NCBI RefSeq assembly: GCF_001039355.2
Contig: NW_019773736.1
Location: 107,986 to 132,681 of the forward strand
Origin: Lingula anatina
Lineage: Eukaryota; Brachiopoda; Lingulata; Lingulida; Lingulidae
Direction of reading: 5' to 3'
DNA length: 24,696 nt
Positions 1-11,613 of the stretch are shown piece after piece. Numbering within the stretch: position 1 is the first letter of the stretch; each line of letters begins with the position of its first letter. The position numbers were made by a program, and so were the translations under genes. The notes under the pieces were generated by a model. That model ran no database searches and had not been told where the DNA came from. It worked only from the letters and a program-made list of their open reading frames with translations.

Positions 1-280
1 CCTAAAAGTGACCCGATCATGCTGATTTTCGAACTTGACCTGCGTATTATGAATATTCATCAGTTCTGTAAGTTTCAAGTCAAAAGGTAAAATGGTTTTC
101 CACTTATCGTGTTATCGGTGCTGCATATATGCTGAAAAAAGTGAAAAAACTGCATAAATTCCCTAAAAGTGACCCGATCATGCTGATTTTCGAACTTGAC
201 CTGCGTATTATGAATATTCATCAGTTCTGCAAGTTTCAAGTCAAAAGGTAAAATGGTTTTCCACTTATCGTGTTATCGGT
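1..280. repeat. 161-bp tandem repeat, two units, probably continuing left
   Basis: Bases 1-119 recur at 162-280 with one mismatch (T at 70, C at 231), so the period is 161 bases; the spacer 120-161 completes the first unit. It lies in the intron after exon 37. The near identity suggests recent amplification. Period and context resemble the core repeats of mollusc pearl/Helentron-associated elements, but I could not compare sequences. Confidence 0.9.
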
Positions 281-288
281 AAAAGTGC

Positions 289-319
<31 letters not shown>

Positions 320-334
320 CGGCGACGGCGACGA
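289..334. repeat. GGCGAC/GAC microsatellite
   Basis: Irregular run of GGCGAC and GAC units, dense in CpG and strikingly GC-rich against the AT-rich surroundings. It directly follows the 161-bp tandem repeat and precedes the palindrome at 354-383, so it is probably part of the same element. Confidence 0.9.
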
Positions 335-353
335 CAGACGCAGATGATGGCTA

Positions 354-383
354 TATGTACAGACACATCTGTGTCTGTACATA
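354..383. repeat. Perfect 30-base palindrome (14-base arms, 2-base loop)
   Basis: Arms TATGTACAGACACA and its exact complement are separated by TC. As DNA or RNA it would form a tight hairpin. It sits just after the GAC microsatellite and may be the 3' terminal hairpin of a mobile element; a CTGA follows at 391-394. Confidence 0.9.
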
Positions 384-604
384 AAAAACTCTGAACATTT
401 ATTATGGGACCCAACACCTAACCTTCAGGAATCTCAAGAACCATCAGAATTAAAAAACACAGAGTTGTGCTTTTCCACGAAAAAAAGCTCATGTCTGTAT
501 AATAATTCTACTATAGCATCCATATGTTTTAGTTGGTTGTAGAAAATAAAGATATATCATTATGATAATTATAGTTATTTTTATTATCAAAAACCATCTT
601 ATAC

Positions 605-823
605 CTGGATAACACCTTTCTCCCACCAATTCGCAGTTGCTCCCTGCAAAGCCACGCGGGCATGTGCACTTGTAGCCAACTCTTGTGTTTGCTGGCTGAC
701 ACTGCCCTCCATTTTGACAAGGCGAGTCACGACAAACTGGATAAGGGTCAATGCCCACAAATTCTAATGCATCTTCTCCCAGACTGACTGGAATGTTCCT
801 GATGACCAGGCGACTGACACCAC
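605..823 (-). CDS. HSPG2: Perlecan exon 37: end of laminin G domain 1 and first EGF repeat
   Basis: 219 bases, phase 1 at both ends. Encodes [15 protein letters not shown] (last LG strands), then the EGF repeat [26 protein letters not shown] and the linker ELVGERCYP. The donor GTATAA shows the gene continues beyond the left part of the window. The cysteine normally found just after G-F-V/I-G in LG1 is a glycine here (see findings). Confidence 0.94.
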
Positions 824-3800
824 CTAAAAATTGCCAAAAGATGTCAGTTTTTAAAGTGCTTAAAACATTTTGTCGTGGATATATGGACTTGAGAAGCAGT
901 AGAAGGTAGCTACTTATCTTCATAAGTCTTTACTCTCAGCCACAATTATCAGACTTACTGTGAAGAAAGGACTAGGGCTATGCAGCTTATGATTACATAA
1001 GCATTACCGAAAGTTAATTCATATAGTTAAAATCTAACATGAAGTCTTTAGATTTACACAACACACTATGAAATGATCAGTCATTTTAGTTCTTAGTAAA
1101 ATGAAAATTTGCTGCAAAAATTCTCAAGGAGTTTGCAAGAAAAATTTGTTCAGCTGCAACTTTGCAAGAGCATCTTAAGTTTGTGGCAAGTTTGCAAAAA
1201 AAAAAAAAGTCTTTAGATCTCATTTGCCTGGCATAATTCCTTCTTGCAAATTGCTGAAATATTCCCTACTTACCCACAAAGCCTGTCTTGAAGCCTGCAC
1301 CATCTGGTATCTGTGTGAAATCTGGGACACCACCTAGGTACAGCTTGTCTGAGAGATCAAGTCCCTGGAATGACCCACTGGAGACCCCAGTATAAGTCTG
1401 GGTCCCATCAACCACCATAGTACCTGAGAACATAAGTTATTGTTATAATAATAATAATAATAATAACCAAAAGTAATTACTGAAAATTTTTATTTTTTGT
1501 TGACATCATTATTATCATAAATAATAGTAAATGTAGCCTACAGTGAAACAGACTCCCAAAAATTCAGCTGAAGTACAAACTAATATAAGTAATTTGGCAA
1601 GAATAATTTTGTGCAAAGATGAAAAGTTGTCAGGAAGGTTAAAATTGGAATTTTAAGTGGCAGTTTACAAAGTACTACCACTATATTGAAAACCAATGTT
1701 GGAGGTATGATCAAATTTACAAATGACAGTACCATTCAAAACCTAAACTGTACATTTGTACTGCAACGACACACTGCAGTAGTTATGTTATTTCTATACA
1801 ATTTATACACATTTTTACAAGAAACATATGAAAGCTAGAATAAGTGCCTGGGCACCTCCAGAAGAGGGGTGCCACTGATTTTAATTTACATTTTTGTATC
1901 TAATGTTCTCGTGTATGTTTATATGTGGGTGCATGTGTGTGTGTGCTTTCATGCCTGATGTTTATGTGGTTTCTATACACGTGTGTTTGCATGTATGTGT
2001 TTGCGTGTGTACAGACCTCTCTTCGACGATCTCTCTATACGAACAGTGTGCCATTGGTCCAGTTCCACGGGTCTGTCAGCCTGAATGACTGTCACACCAT
2101 CTCCCATGTCAAAGCGGAACTCTGGCTTAGCTTGACGAAGACCAAATGACATGAAGTCCACAGAATCTGACACTCCATTGCCGTTGTACAACAGCAAACC
2201 TGTTGAGAGATTAATATATATGATGTTTATGCTGGCTCTCGACATGTTGCATGGGAATTTTAAATTATTAAGTAACCACAATGCATGATTTGGAATGAAA
2301 TGGATGATTCAATTTCACTGATTTCCTCATACTTTAATGATATTAGCAACAAGTTTACAGTGTTAAGTCAGGTATAATATAATTGTGCATTATTTTAACA
2401 TTAAATTAGGCAAATGATTTTCAAACCTAACAATAACTTCAGGAATACTGCCATCTTCAGGGTTAAAACTTTACATGACCATGAGATATGATCATATCAG
2501 ACAGAACACCATAATATTTTACAACAAAATGTATCACATCATTTTCCCCACTTGTCATCTATGTCACAGTGGCCCACTTACCATCTGTGTCACAGTGACC
2601 CACTTGTCATCTGTGTCACAGTGACCCACTTACCATCTGTGGCCTCTGGTATGAAGGAGATTTCCAGATCAAACTCCAGGTAAGCATCGCGCAGAGATTC
2701 AAAACCCATGTATGACCTTGGGTTCTGGGTCATGTAAGGCACCAATTCTGCAACAACATATGTGTGCAAAAAATTCAAACAAGGTTTCAGCATTTCAAGT
2801 CAGTTTTAAAGTGAAAATTTAAGTCCCTTATTGTGGGATTACCTAATATTATTGGCAACTCTTACATTCCTGAAATGGTGGAACTGCCTCTTTGTGAATC
2901 AGTATATCCAAAATGTGCAAGCTCTTCCAAATCAAGTACATAACAGCGGAACTGCCTGTTCTATCAGCAGTACTCTCCTAGTATGCATAGTATACATCCC
3001 TGTGTTTTAGTTTTATTTCCACTCACCTTGCACCAGCAGTTGATATTCCTGTGTGGCTGTTCCATACTGATTTTTAACAGTGCATACATACACACCACTG
3101 TCTTCCGTCTTCACATTATTGATGGTCAGGCGGCCACGGTCTACATTGCGGTCCCTGGAGATATTGTTGATAGAGAGTGAATTGAAAGATAATTATTGTC
3201 CTTTAGAGGCATCAGGAACAAATATAATTTCTATATGCAGTTCAGATTTTAGTTACTAATGCACAAAACTAGTCAGCATTAAGACAGGTTTTACTTTGCA
3301 GACAAAGTGCAGACATCAAAAGGCTTTTATTTTATAATAAACGCAAGCTTTAATACAAATTATTTTTTCATTTTGTTAGATTATTTTCTAGAAGTGTCCT
3401 ATACACGTAACATTTCAAGTCATTCCTATATTTCCCTTGACTCACCTAGGTAGCTCTGCCCCCTTTTTGTTCCGCACTTCAAACTATACCTAAATTTTCC
3501 TAAAACCAACTAGATAACTCCACTCCTATTTGTCCCATATTTTAAACTATCCCTACATTCCTTGACTCACCTAGGTAGCTCTGCCCCCTTCTTGTCCCAC
3601 ATGATATCCAGAGGTGGGGCACCGAAAGCTTCACAGGTCAAGGTAGCTGACTTCCCCAGTGCTACACTGTACTTGGGGTCTGCTGGGGCAGTGATACTGG
3701 GTATGCCTGGATAGAGAGCAATATAGGGCAATTAAGAACAGCTGAATTTGATGAAACGGCTTTCATTATCTCTTGTGAAAGGATGGTGAGAAAGTAAATT

Positions 3801-6800
3801 TTTCTAAAGAGATTATATGTAGTATTAAAAAAATAATTATTGTTATTCCATTATTATTATTATTGTTACTTTTATGTTTATTATAAATATTATCATTATA
3901 TTTATTATATATATTATTATATATTTATCATTTTTGTTTATTATTTTTATCATTATAAAACTGACCTTCTATCCTGAGTGTAAGCGTAGCATTGGCCACT
4001 CCTGCCACATTAGACGCCACACAGACATACTCTCCAGCATCTTCTGGCTGGACATTGGTGATGACCAGCTCTCCATCATAAGTGGTGGTCCCAGGGGGTA
4101 ACTGACCACCTATCCTCTCCCAACGTAGGTTGGTTGCTGCAACCACAGCAGGGTCAGTGCCTGGAGTAAAATCATTTTCACATTCTTATTGTCTACTGTT
4201 AGCTACTTTCTGTATATTGTATTTTATTCAATACTGATGAATACTGTATTGATTGTTATCACTTAACTCCATTTTAGTAATACAGTAATACAGTTTCTCA
4301 TACACTTGTTTTATTTTGTTTCTCTCTTTCTCTATCTGTGAAACCTAAATAGAATTTTATCAGAAGTTCATTTTGTTTTTGTTACAGTATGATTCATTTT
4401 TGATTATATGTAAACAGATTTTTCTGATAAATGTATAAGAGTATAATGAATTGTGTACATATTTTGCAGTAAGTTGTGCAGCTTAACAGAAAGGATTAGC
4501 AGCATCCTTCTTTAATAATCAAAACTGTCCCTTTTTATCAATTAGATTAAGTGTTTCTTCAATAAAAAAGAACATTTGTTTTGGTGGAGATTTGATTTTT
4601 TATCCCCCCCCCCCACATATGATGACCCTGCACCCACCTGGTCTCAGTAGACACCTTATCTGGACAGTAGCCCCAATGGAATAACGTTCATTCACCAATT
4701 CTAATACTGGGTAGGCCACAGAGATTCTCCCTGAAATCATAATAACAAAATGCTGGTCAGCAACAATTCATATGGAACTTTTGTGCCAAGTCTACTTTTT
4801 CTTAAAAAACAGCAATTTTCACCTGACAAATCACTGTTCAACTCTTGGTATGGATTGGACATTTTATACTATTTCTGATTAAATAAGTTAGCTCTACATT
4901 AATCATTGTTTATATCAAATGCTTCCATGTCTTCCTGGTAACTCAGAAGAAATCAAAATTAGGCATTTTTAGTTGCAATGTTTGATCAAGGCCTAGATTG
5001 GGACAGATAAGAATAGTTTTACAAGATGTTTAGACGTAGCAATATAGTCACAGCATCGTAAATCAAGAGATATAAAGAGTCCAGAAACTGAAATTCAATA
5101 TATTATCCTCACAGGATAGCCAATTATCTTCGTAAACTAAAACGTGACCACTTACTTGCGATATTAACAAACCAGTAGTATGTTCCCTGTCCAGCTTCAT
5201 TGACAGCAGTACATATATAACGCCCGGCATCTTCCTCCCGAGGATTGTAAATTCTAGGAAATTGTACATAAAGAAAAATTACTACAGATGGCAGCGATTT
5301 TGTGGAAATGTTCATGCCAATAAGAAAATTAATGAAAATGATTGATATTATTGGTGATTCCCTACGTGTTCTCCAGAAAAAAAATTCTGAAAATTTTCTG
5401 CTTTATTCATGTTTTAAAAATTTGTATCTGATTATATCTCCATCTGTCTCTTTGACACTCCCTCTTCCCTTTTTCTCCACTCTCTCTCTCCCTCTCTCTC
5501 TTTCTCTCTCTCACACACACATAAACACTTTCTCTTTTACACTCTCTCTTTCCCTTTTTCTTCCAGCTCTCTCTCTATCTCTCACACATCAAACGAACGC
5601 ATATGCATGCACACACATACATGCTTTCTCCCCATCCCATCCTTGCCTTCCATACCTCAACACTCCATTCATGACAGTGTGGTCCACAGGCAGGCTTCCT
5701 CCCTCTTTACTCCAGGTGACGCGGGGCGGCGGGTTTCCCCTGAAGTCACAGCGCAGTTCAACAAGCTGACCTACATCCACAGTGACCCGATTACTGGGAG
5801 GAGGAATGATTTGTGGGGCACCTGGCGTAATAAAAAGAAAATGTATATTTATACTGACAATACATCAAATAATATTTACAGTGAGAAAACATTAAAGAAT
5901 TAAACCTAGCTTTGTCATTTATAATATAAATATAAATTTATGAAGGTTCAAATATGATTTACTTGATTATGAAGGGTTTTTGGTTCCTACTTAAGGCCAA
6001 CATGCATTTGTATTCAACATCAGAGCATCAGAGATTCTATACATTTAAAGCAATGTAACACTTCTGACAAAAGACTGATAAAACTACAGCAATTTTCAGT
6101 GCAAAACAACTTTAACAAACACATAGGTTTACTACTAGTGCATTTTCTGATGGCGAAAAATATTTCCCACTGAAATTCATAACAAATTTGGATCTAAAAT
6201 ATCACAAGCCAAATAATTTAACTATTTTATAACAAAATGTTAAGTAGGATGTCATAGAGTGTTACTATACCACTTACTTATAACTCTGACAGTGACATAG
6301 GCATCACTTTCTCCGGCCCTGTTTCTTGCCACACAACGGTAGCGGCCTGCATCAGCCAGGGTCACGGGGAAAATTTCCAATACTCCGTCTCTCTGCGTGG
6401 CTGATGACGACAAGACACCACCATCCTAAAGCAGCCAGGATGCAAATCATTTATTAATAATTGTCTAGAGAAGATGAATACATTCAAATCTTTGAAAAAT
6501 CAAGAATATTATGTTTCAATGTCATGAATGCCAAAATAAACAATAAATATTTATTTAAATGTAGACAGTTAAAATTCAGCTGAGACTGGCAATGAACAAA
6601 CACAGCATGTCAAAATGTAAGTAAAAACATATTATTACCTTAAACCATTCAATTGTGATTGGTTGCGTTCCCTGAGCTCTACAAATCAGCCTCATCCTGT
6701 CTCCTGTCCGCAATGTCTGATCAAAGGTGGTCAGTGACACTTGAGGACGTCCTTCATGACAAATAAATAAATAAATAATAAATAAACTAGNCTAATTAAT

Positions 6801-9800
6801 TACTACATAGACAGATGTACATAGTGGATAGATAAATTCTAAAAGGCATTATTAATTCAACTAAAGAGTATATAAAATATTTTGGTTCCTGAATTTTCCT
6901 CTCTTTTCAAAAAAATATGTTTAAAAATCAAAATGTTAGACTGTTTTCTATTCTGGCCGAGTTCTTTCACTAAATTTCCATGTTGATAAAGTATCCATGC
7001 ATGAGGCTTTTAAAAATCTTCTTCACTTTTCCTCTGTAGAAATATTCTTCCTGGCCACAATCTTAATAATATTTTAATTGGAGCCGATTCCACGAAAGAT
7101 CTTGTCATGACCAAAGATATAATAACTAATAACCAAAAATCTTAATTCTATCTCACCTTAGGATTAATCTGGTACCCACTACACATATTTTTAAGTTGAT
7201 ATTGGATTAAAATGTGAGCAAATTTACCTTTCATTTTACAAAGCTAACATAACATCACTTTTATACTTATATTGATTCATCAACAGTCAAGGAAAAATAA
7301 ACTGGTCCATGATAAATTATTTTCCTCACCTGCTACAATGAGTTCCACCGTGTGCTCTGCACGACCCCACTGATTAGAGGCGATACAGACATAATTCCCA
7401 GCATCCTCCAGCCTGATGTTACGCAGCTCAAGCACACCATTTACAAGAGAGTGTTGCTGTGGCAACAAACCACCTCGTTTGATCCACTGGTAACGGGGCT
7501 GTGGGTCACCTGAAAAAATATTTGATTCAGAAATTCAGATTTAGTTTTAAAAACAGAAATAAAATCATTAATTTTGTTTTAAATTTCATAATTAATCACT
7601 TCCATTTACTCAAAGTTAAATTCTATTTTTATCTTTGCTCAATACTCAGATTTTTTTTAACATCAAAATTTAACAAGTGAAACACTCTATATGTAAACTG
7701 CTTAAATTTGAATAGTAGGATTGTTAATGAGAGTTTACAAAACATTCTGAATTTCACATTTATCGTTTTGTTGAAAGTATGCCAAACTTCATCAAGTGTA
7801 ACATCAAAACTATGAAATCAATTCTAAAATGAAGTATTTTCATACGTTTAGAGAGGCAATTGCTTTCAAATAAGTGGCAAGAAATCACTGTCATATTATC
7901 AAAAATAGCACTTTTCTACAGGCGTTCCACTGAAGGAAATTTTTTACCAGACCACCTTTGAATGTAGCACTTATCATACATAATCACTGAAACAATGGTG
8001 CACTAACCTCTTGCAACACAACGCATGGTGATCCTGTCTCCAACGTTGACTTCATAACGAGACTGGAGAGATCCCGGTACAACTATGGGTGGTTCCCGGC
8101 CACCCTCGACTAAAAAAGAAAATTATACACTTCTCACTTTCCCAAACAATATACTTCTTTATATTCCAATGGAGATATCACTTCATTACATCCATCTTAT
8201 ATGCAACAAATCCTAATCATTTAATCTTTCCCCTAATTCAGCTATTTCCTTCTAGCCTTATTTATCTAAATACAAAACAGTTTCTGTTTGGTGCATATAA
8301 GGCAAAGATCAAAACCTCTACTTCTACTGAATTTTCACAATTTGTTTTTGTATATCTTATAACTAACAGATTTCTTTTCCTAAGTGATAAATGTATACCT
8401 ATTAGTCGCACACTGCCTTCTGACCTCCCTGCGGCATTGAAAGCTATACAGTAATATGTGCCAGCATCAGCGAAAGAGACAGACTCAATTTTGAAAATGG
8501 CAGTGTTCCTTGGCTGAATGGAAGGCTGGACAGAAGAGGGTCTCCGCCGTTGTTCCTCTGTCTGCCAGTAGACACTTGGCACTGGGTCACCGCTGGCTGT
8601 ACACTCAAACTCCACTCGTTGGCCAACACGTACTCTGACAGGTTCTGTTGGTAGGTTTCCAATGGATGGTGCTGTACCTGCAGGAAAGTGATAATTAAAC
8701 TCAATACACATCTAATTCTAGTTTATCACTTGGTTAAAAGTGGTTTGAGTGGTTATTTCTGGGGGCCTTAATCAAATTCTACTCTCCTTTAACCAACAAG
8801 TAGGTTCTAGAACAGGCCAGAATTCAGTGGACATTTAAAATGAGCCTTCACAGCGTCACTTCGCTACAGGACTCATCTGGTAATACAGATTTAAAACCTG
8901 AACTTGCTTGTTTCTGTGGCTAATTACGACTGTGGGAAGATTTCCAATGATGTGGACCTACCAGAGAGAGTGACAGAGACCCTTGCTGTAACAGTTCCAG
9001 CAGTGTTAGATCCTGTACAGACATAGGTCCCCTGCTCTGCTTGAGTGATACGGAAGAACTGCAGGTCTCCATTAGGGGTGACCCGGGTATTGGCAGTGAA
9101 TGGCAGTCCACCAGCCCTAATGTAAATGTTACTTACATTGTCAACACAGTTCTTTTAACATGATGACTATCCCAGATAAATGTTTTTTGAAACTTTTATA
9201 AAATATGTTCAAAACTTTTGTGGTATAAGGCTATGATCGTTGTAGAGGAATGGACCACCAGATATAATCAATATCATGAAAAATAATAATAGTTATAAAA
9301 ATAATAATTATGATATAATCAGAACAGTGAGTATTGTAGATAAAACAGCAGTAAAATAATATCAACAACTGTAATAAGTTTGTTAAAAAAAACTTCTGTA
9401 ACACTCCTAACATAAGCACAGCCTGATATGTGATTTCAAAAAGACAGTCACCTGGTCCATCTGATAGACGGCTGGGGGTTGCCTCCCACTGCGCGGCACC
9501 TGAAGAGGGCAGTACCATCTGGTCTGATCACCTGACCTGATGATGGAGAGATCTCAATCCTTGGTGGAATGCCACTTCCTGTAAGTAAAAAACAAAGGAT
9601 GGTTTAATGTATCCTATCTGTGTTTTTCCCATCCAATCAGGACAACGAAGGTTGGGACCAAAACCATGAGCCTGCCAGTGCTCACGCTGGGGGTACTAAT
9701 GGACCATTTATAATTTATATATTAAGAGGCAAGTGAAATTCCGCTAAATACAAACACCATGTAATAAAATACATACGCTCCACTGTCACGCTGATGGAGG

Positions 9801-11582
9801 CTTGAGCTGTGCCTCCACGATTCTCAGCTGTGCACACGTATGTCCCAGCATCCTGTGGGGTCGCCCTCAATATCTGCAATGTGTTGCCTAGACGCTGGAA
9901 GACAAAGTGGACTTATCAGCACTTGTTTTCAGTTTTTCCATATAGACTGTAGCAAAAGTGAAAGGATTTGCAAAGAGATCAAACATAGTCTCTGACTCTT
10001 AATCATCCTTAATAATTCTCAGTAAATTCTGTTGCTAGGGAACATGTTACAAATTGACAAATATAAGTTTAATTTATCACTTACAGTTGTTTTGCCTAAA
10101 GGTGACAGATTAAGAAACTTTGGTTCTTTTTCCATCAAGCAATGTACTCAACTGATGCAGTCCACATGGCTTTAATTTACTATGAGAGACTGACAACTAA
10201 AAGAAACCTCACAATTAAACCACTGAGGTCTTAAAATGACAAGCAGGCAGGTATAAAGATAAGAAATCAAACAGGAGTCAGTTCTAAAACTCTGTCTAGA
10301 TGTCTCTCACCCTGTGGTTGCTGGTCAGCTGTCCTCCAACCCTGCTCCATGTCACCGTAGGCTGCGGTGTGCCTACCACATTACATCTCAGGATAACAGA
10401 GGAACCCTCAGTACCTCTGACTGTGCTGGCTTCTACAGTGATCTGGGGGGCTAGGGAGAACAGAAGTAAACATTGTATTAATATTTTGTAATAATCACAA
10501 ACAATTAATTCTTTTTCTTTTGCTGTGCTGGAGTCTGCAGTAACATAGAACAAATTTTGGCTTCATCTTATTATTTTCTAAAAAATCACATTACCTAGTA
10601 CAATACTGATATGGTGCCAGAATCATGATGTAGCAGTATAAACTTACCAACAACAACTGCAACTAAATCCTATACAATAAATTTTTTCAATTGCAACATT
10701 CTTTTCTTGGAGGTCAATTTTAGTGATAACACGTCATGAAACAAAAATAAATTACCAATGACAGTGCTGACTTTATAAAGAGACTTTAGAAAGTTCCTGA
10801 AAGTTCCTGAGCAAATTCCACTATAAGTTGCAACATATCATGGAACAGTAAAAGTACATACCAGTGACAAAGCCAATTTCTACAGTAGCAATGTGCCCAC
10901 CTCAGATGCCAGTATCAGAAAAAAACATTTCATAACACATTAAAAAATACTTACCAACCACAACGTTGATTTCTACAAAAGCAATATTCCTGCCTCGGAT
11001 GCCAGTGTCAGTAAGAACATCTAACATAAATTTTTAAAAACTTACCAACCACAACGCTGACTTCTACAATAGCGATATTCCTGCCTCGGATGCCAGTGTC
11101 AGTGACCACTTCACAGATGTATTCTCCAACTGCATCTGGCTGGGCATTAGGGATGACCAGTTGACCATTGGACTGTGTGGAACCTGAGGATCAATACAGG
11201 TCAGTCAATATGAAAAGATAATGGCTTTAAACACAGGTGGACTTTTGCTGGGCATTTGGGCAGATCCCAAGGAAAAATGTGAAATTTTAAAATGCTGAAA
11301 TATTTTCCATGAAATCAAAAAAAAATTTTTTTAAACAAGTTTTATTAATTCAAAATGACAAAAGTAACCTTTGAGAAAACAGAACAACAAACACACACGT
11401 ATCAACACTTCCTTAAAATTTGGTTAACAACAATTACCTTAAAATATTCAAATAAGAATTTTTTACTTTGCATTTTGTACGGATGTTTCAGGGCCAAGAT
11501 TTCCAAGGCATCTATGTCTAGTGCAGTATACAAGAACTGAACTTTTCTTTCTTTCATTCAACCATCTTGCTGACAAAAAGAA

Positions 11583-11613
<31 letters not shown>

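Larger units (their letters stand above)
1..394. mobile_element. Candidate pearl/HINE-like non-autonomous element, partial
   Basis: The order core tandem repeat, microsatellite, terminal palindrome is the layout described for pearl-type and Helentron-associated interspersed elements in bivalves and other invertebrates. The 5' end lies outside the window, no coding capacity is visible and I did not find a second copy here. The right boundary is a guess from the CTGA after the hairpin. Confidence 0.45.

Noticed and set aside
489-923. A 144-codon minus-strand frame starting at an ATG
   Set aside because: Only 605-823 is coding; the flanks are intron, as shown by the splice sites and phase, so the ATG is not a start.
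5302-5903. Plus-strand open frames of 155 and 98 codons
   Set aside because: They consist largely of Leu/Ser/His/Thr repeats from a CT/CA microsatellite and lie antisense to exon 28.
8089-8454. Plus-strand frame of 121 codons
   Set aside because: It runs through an AT-rich intron and antisense to exons 23 and 24; no family pattern.
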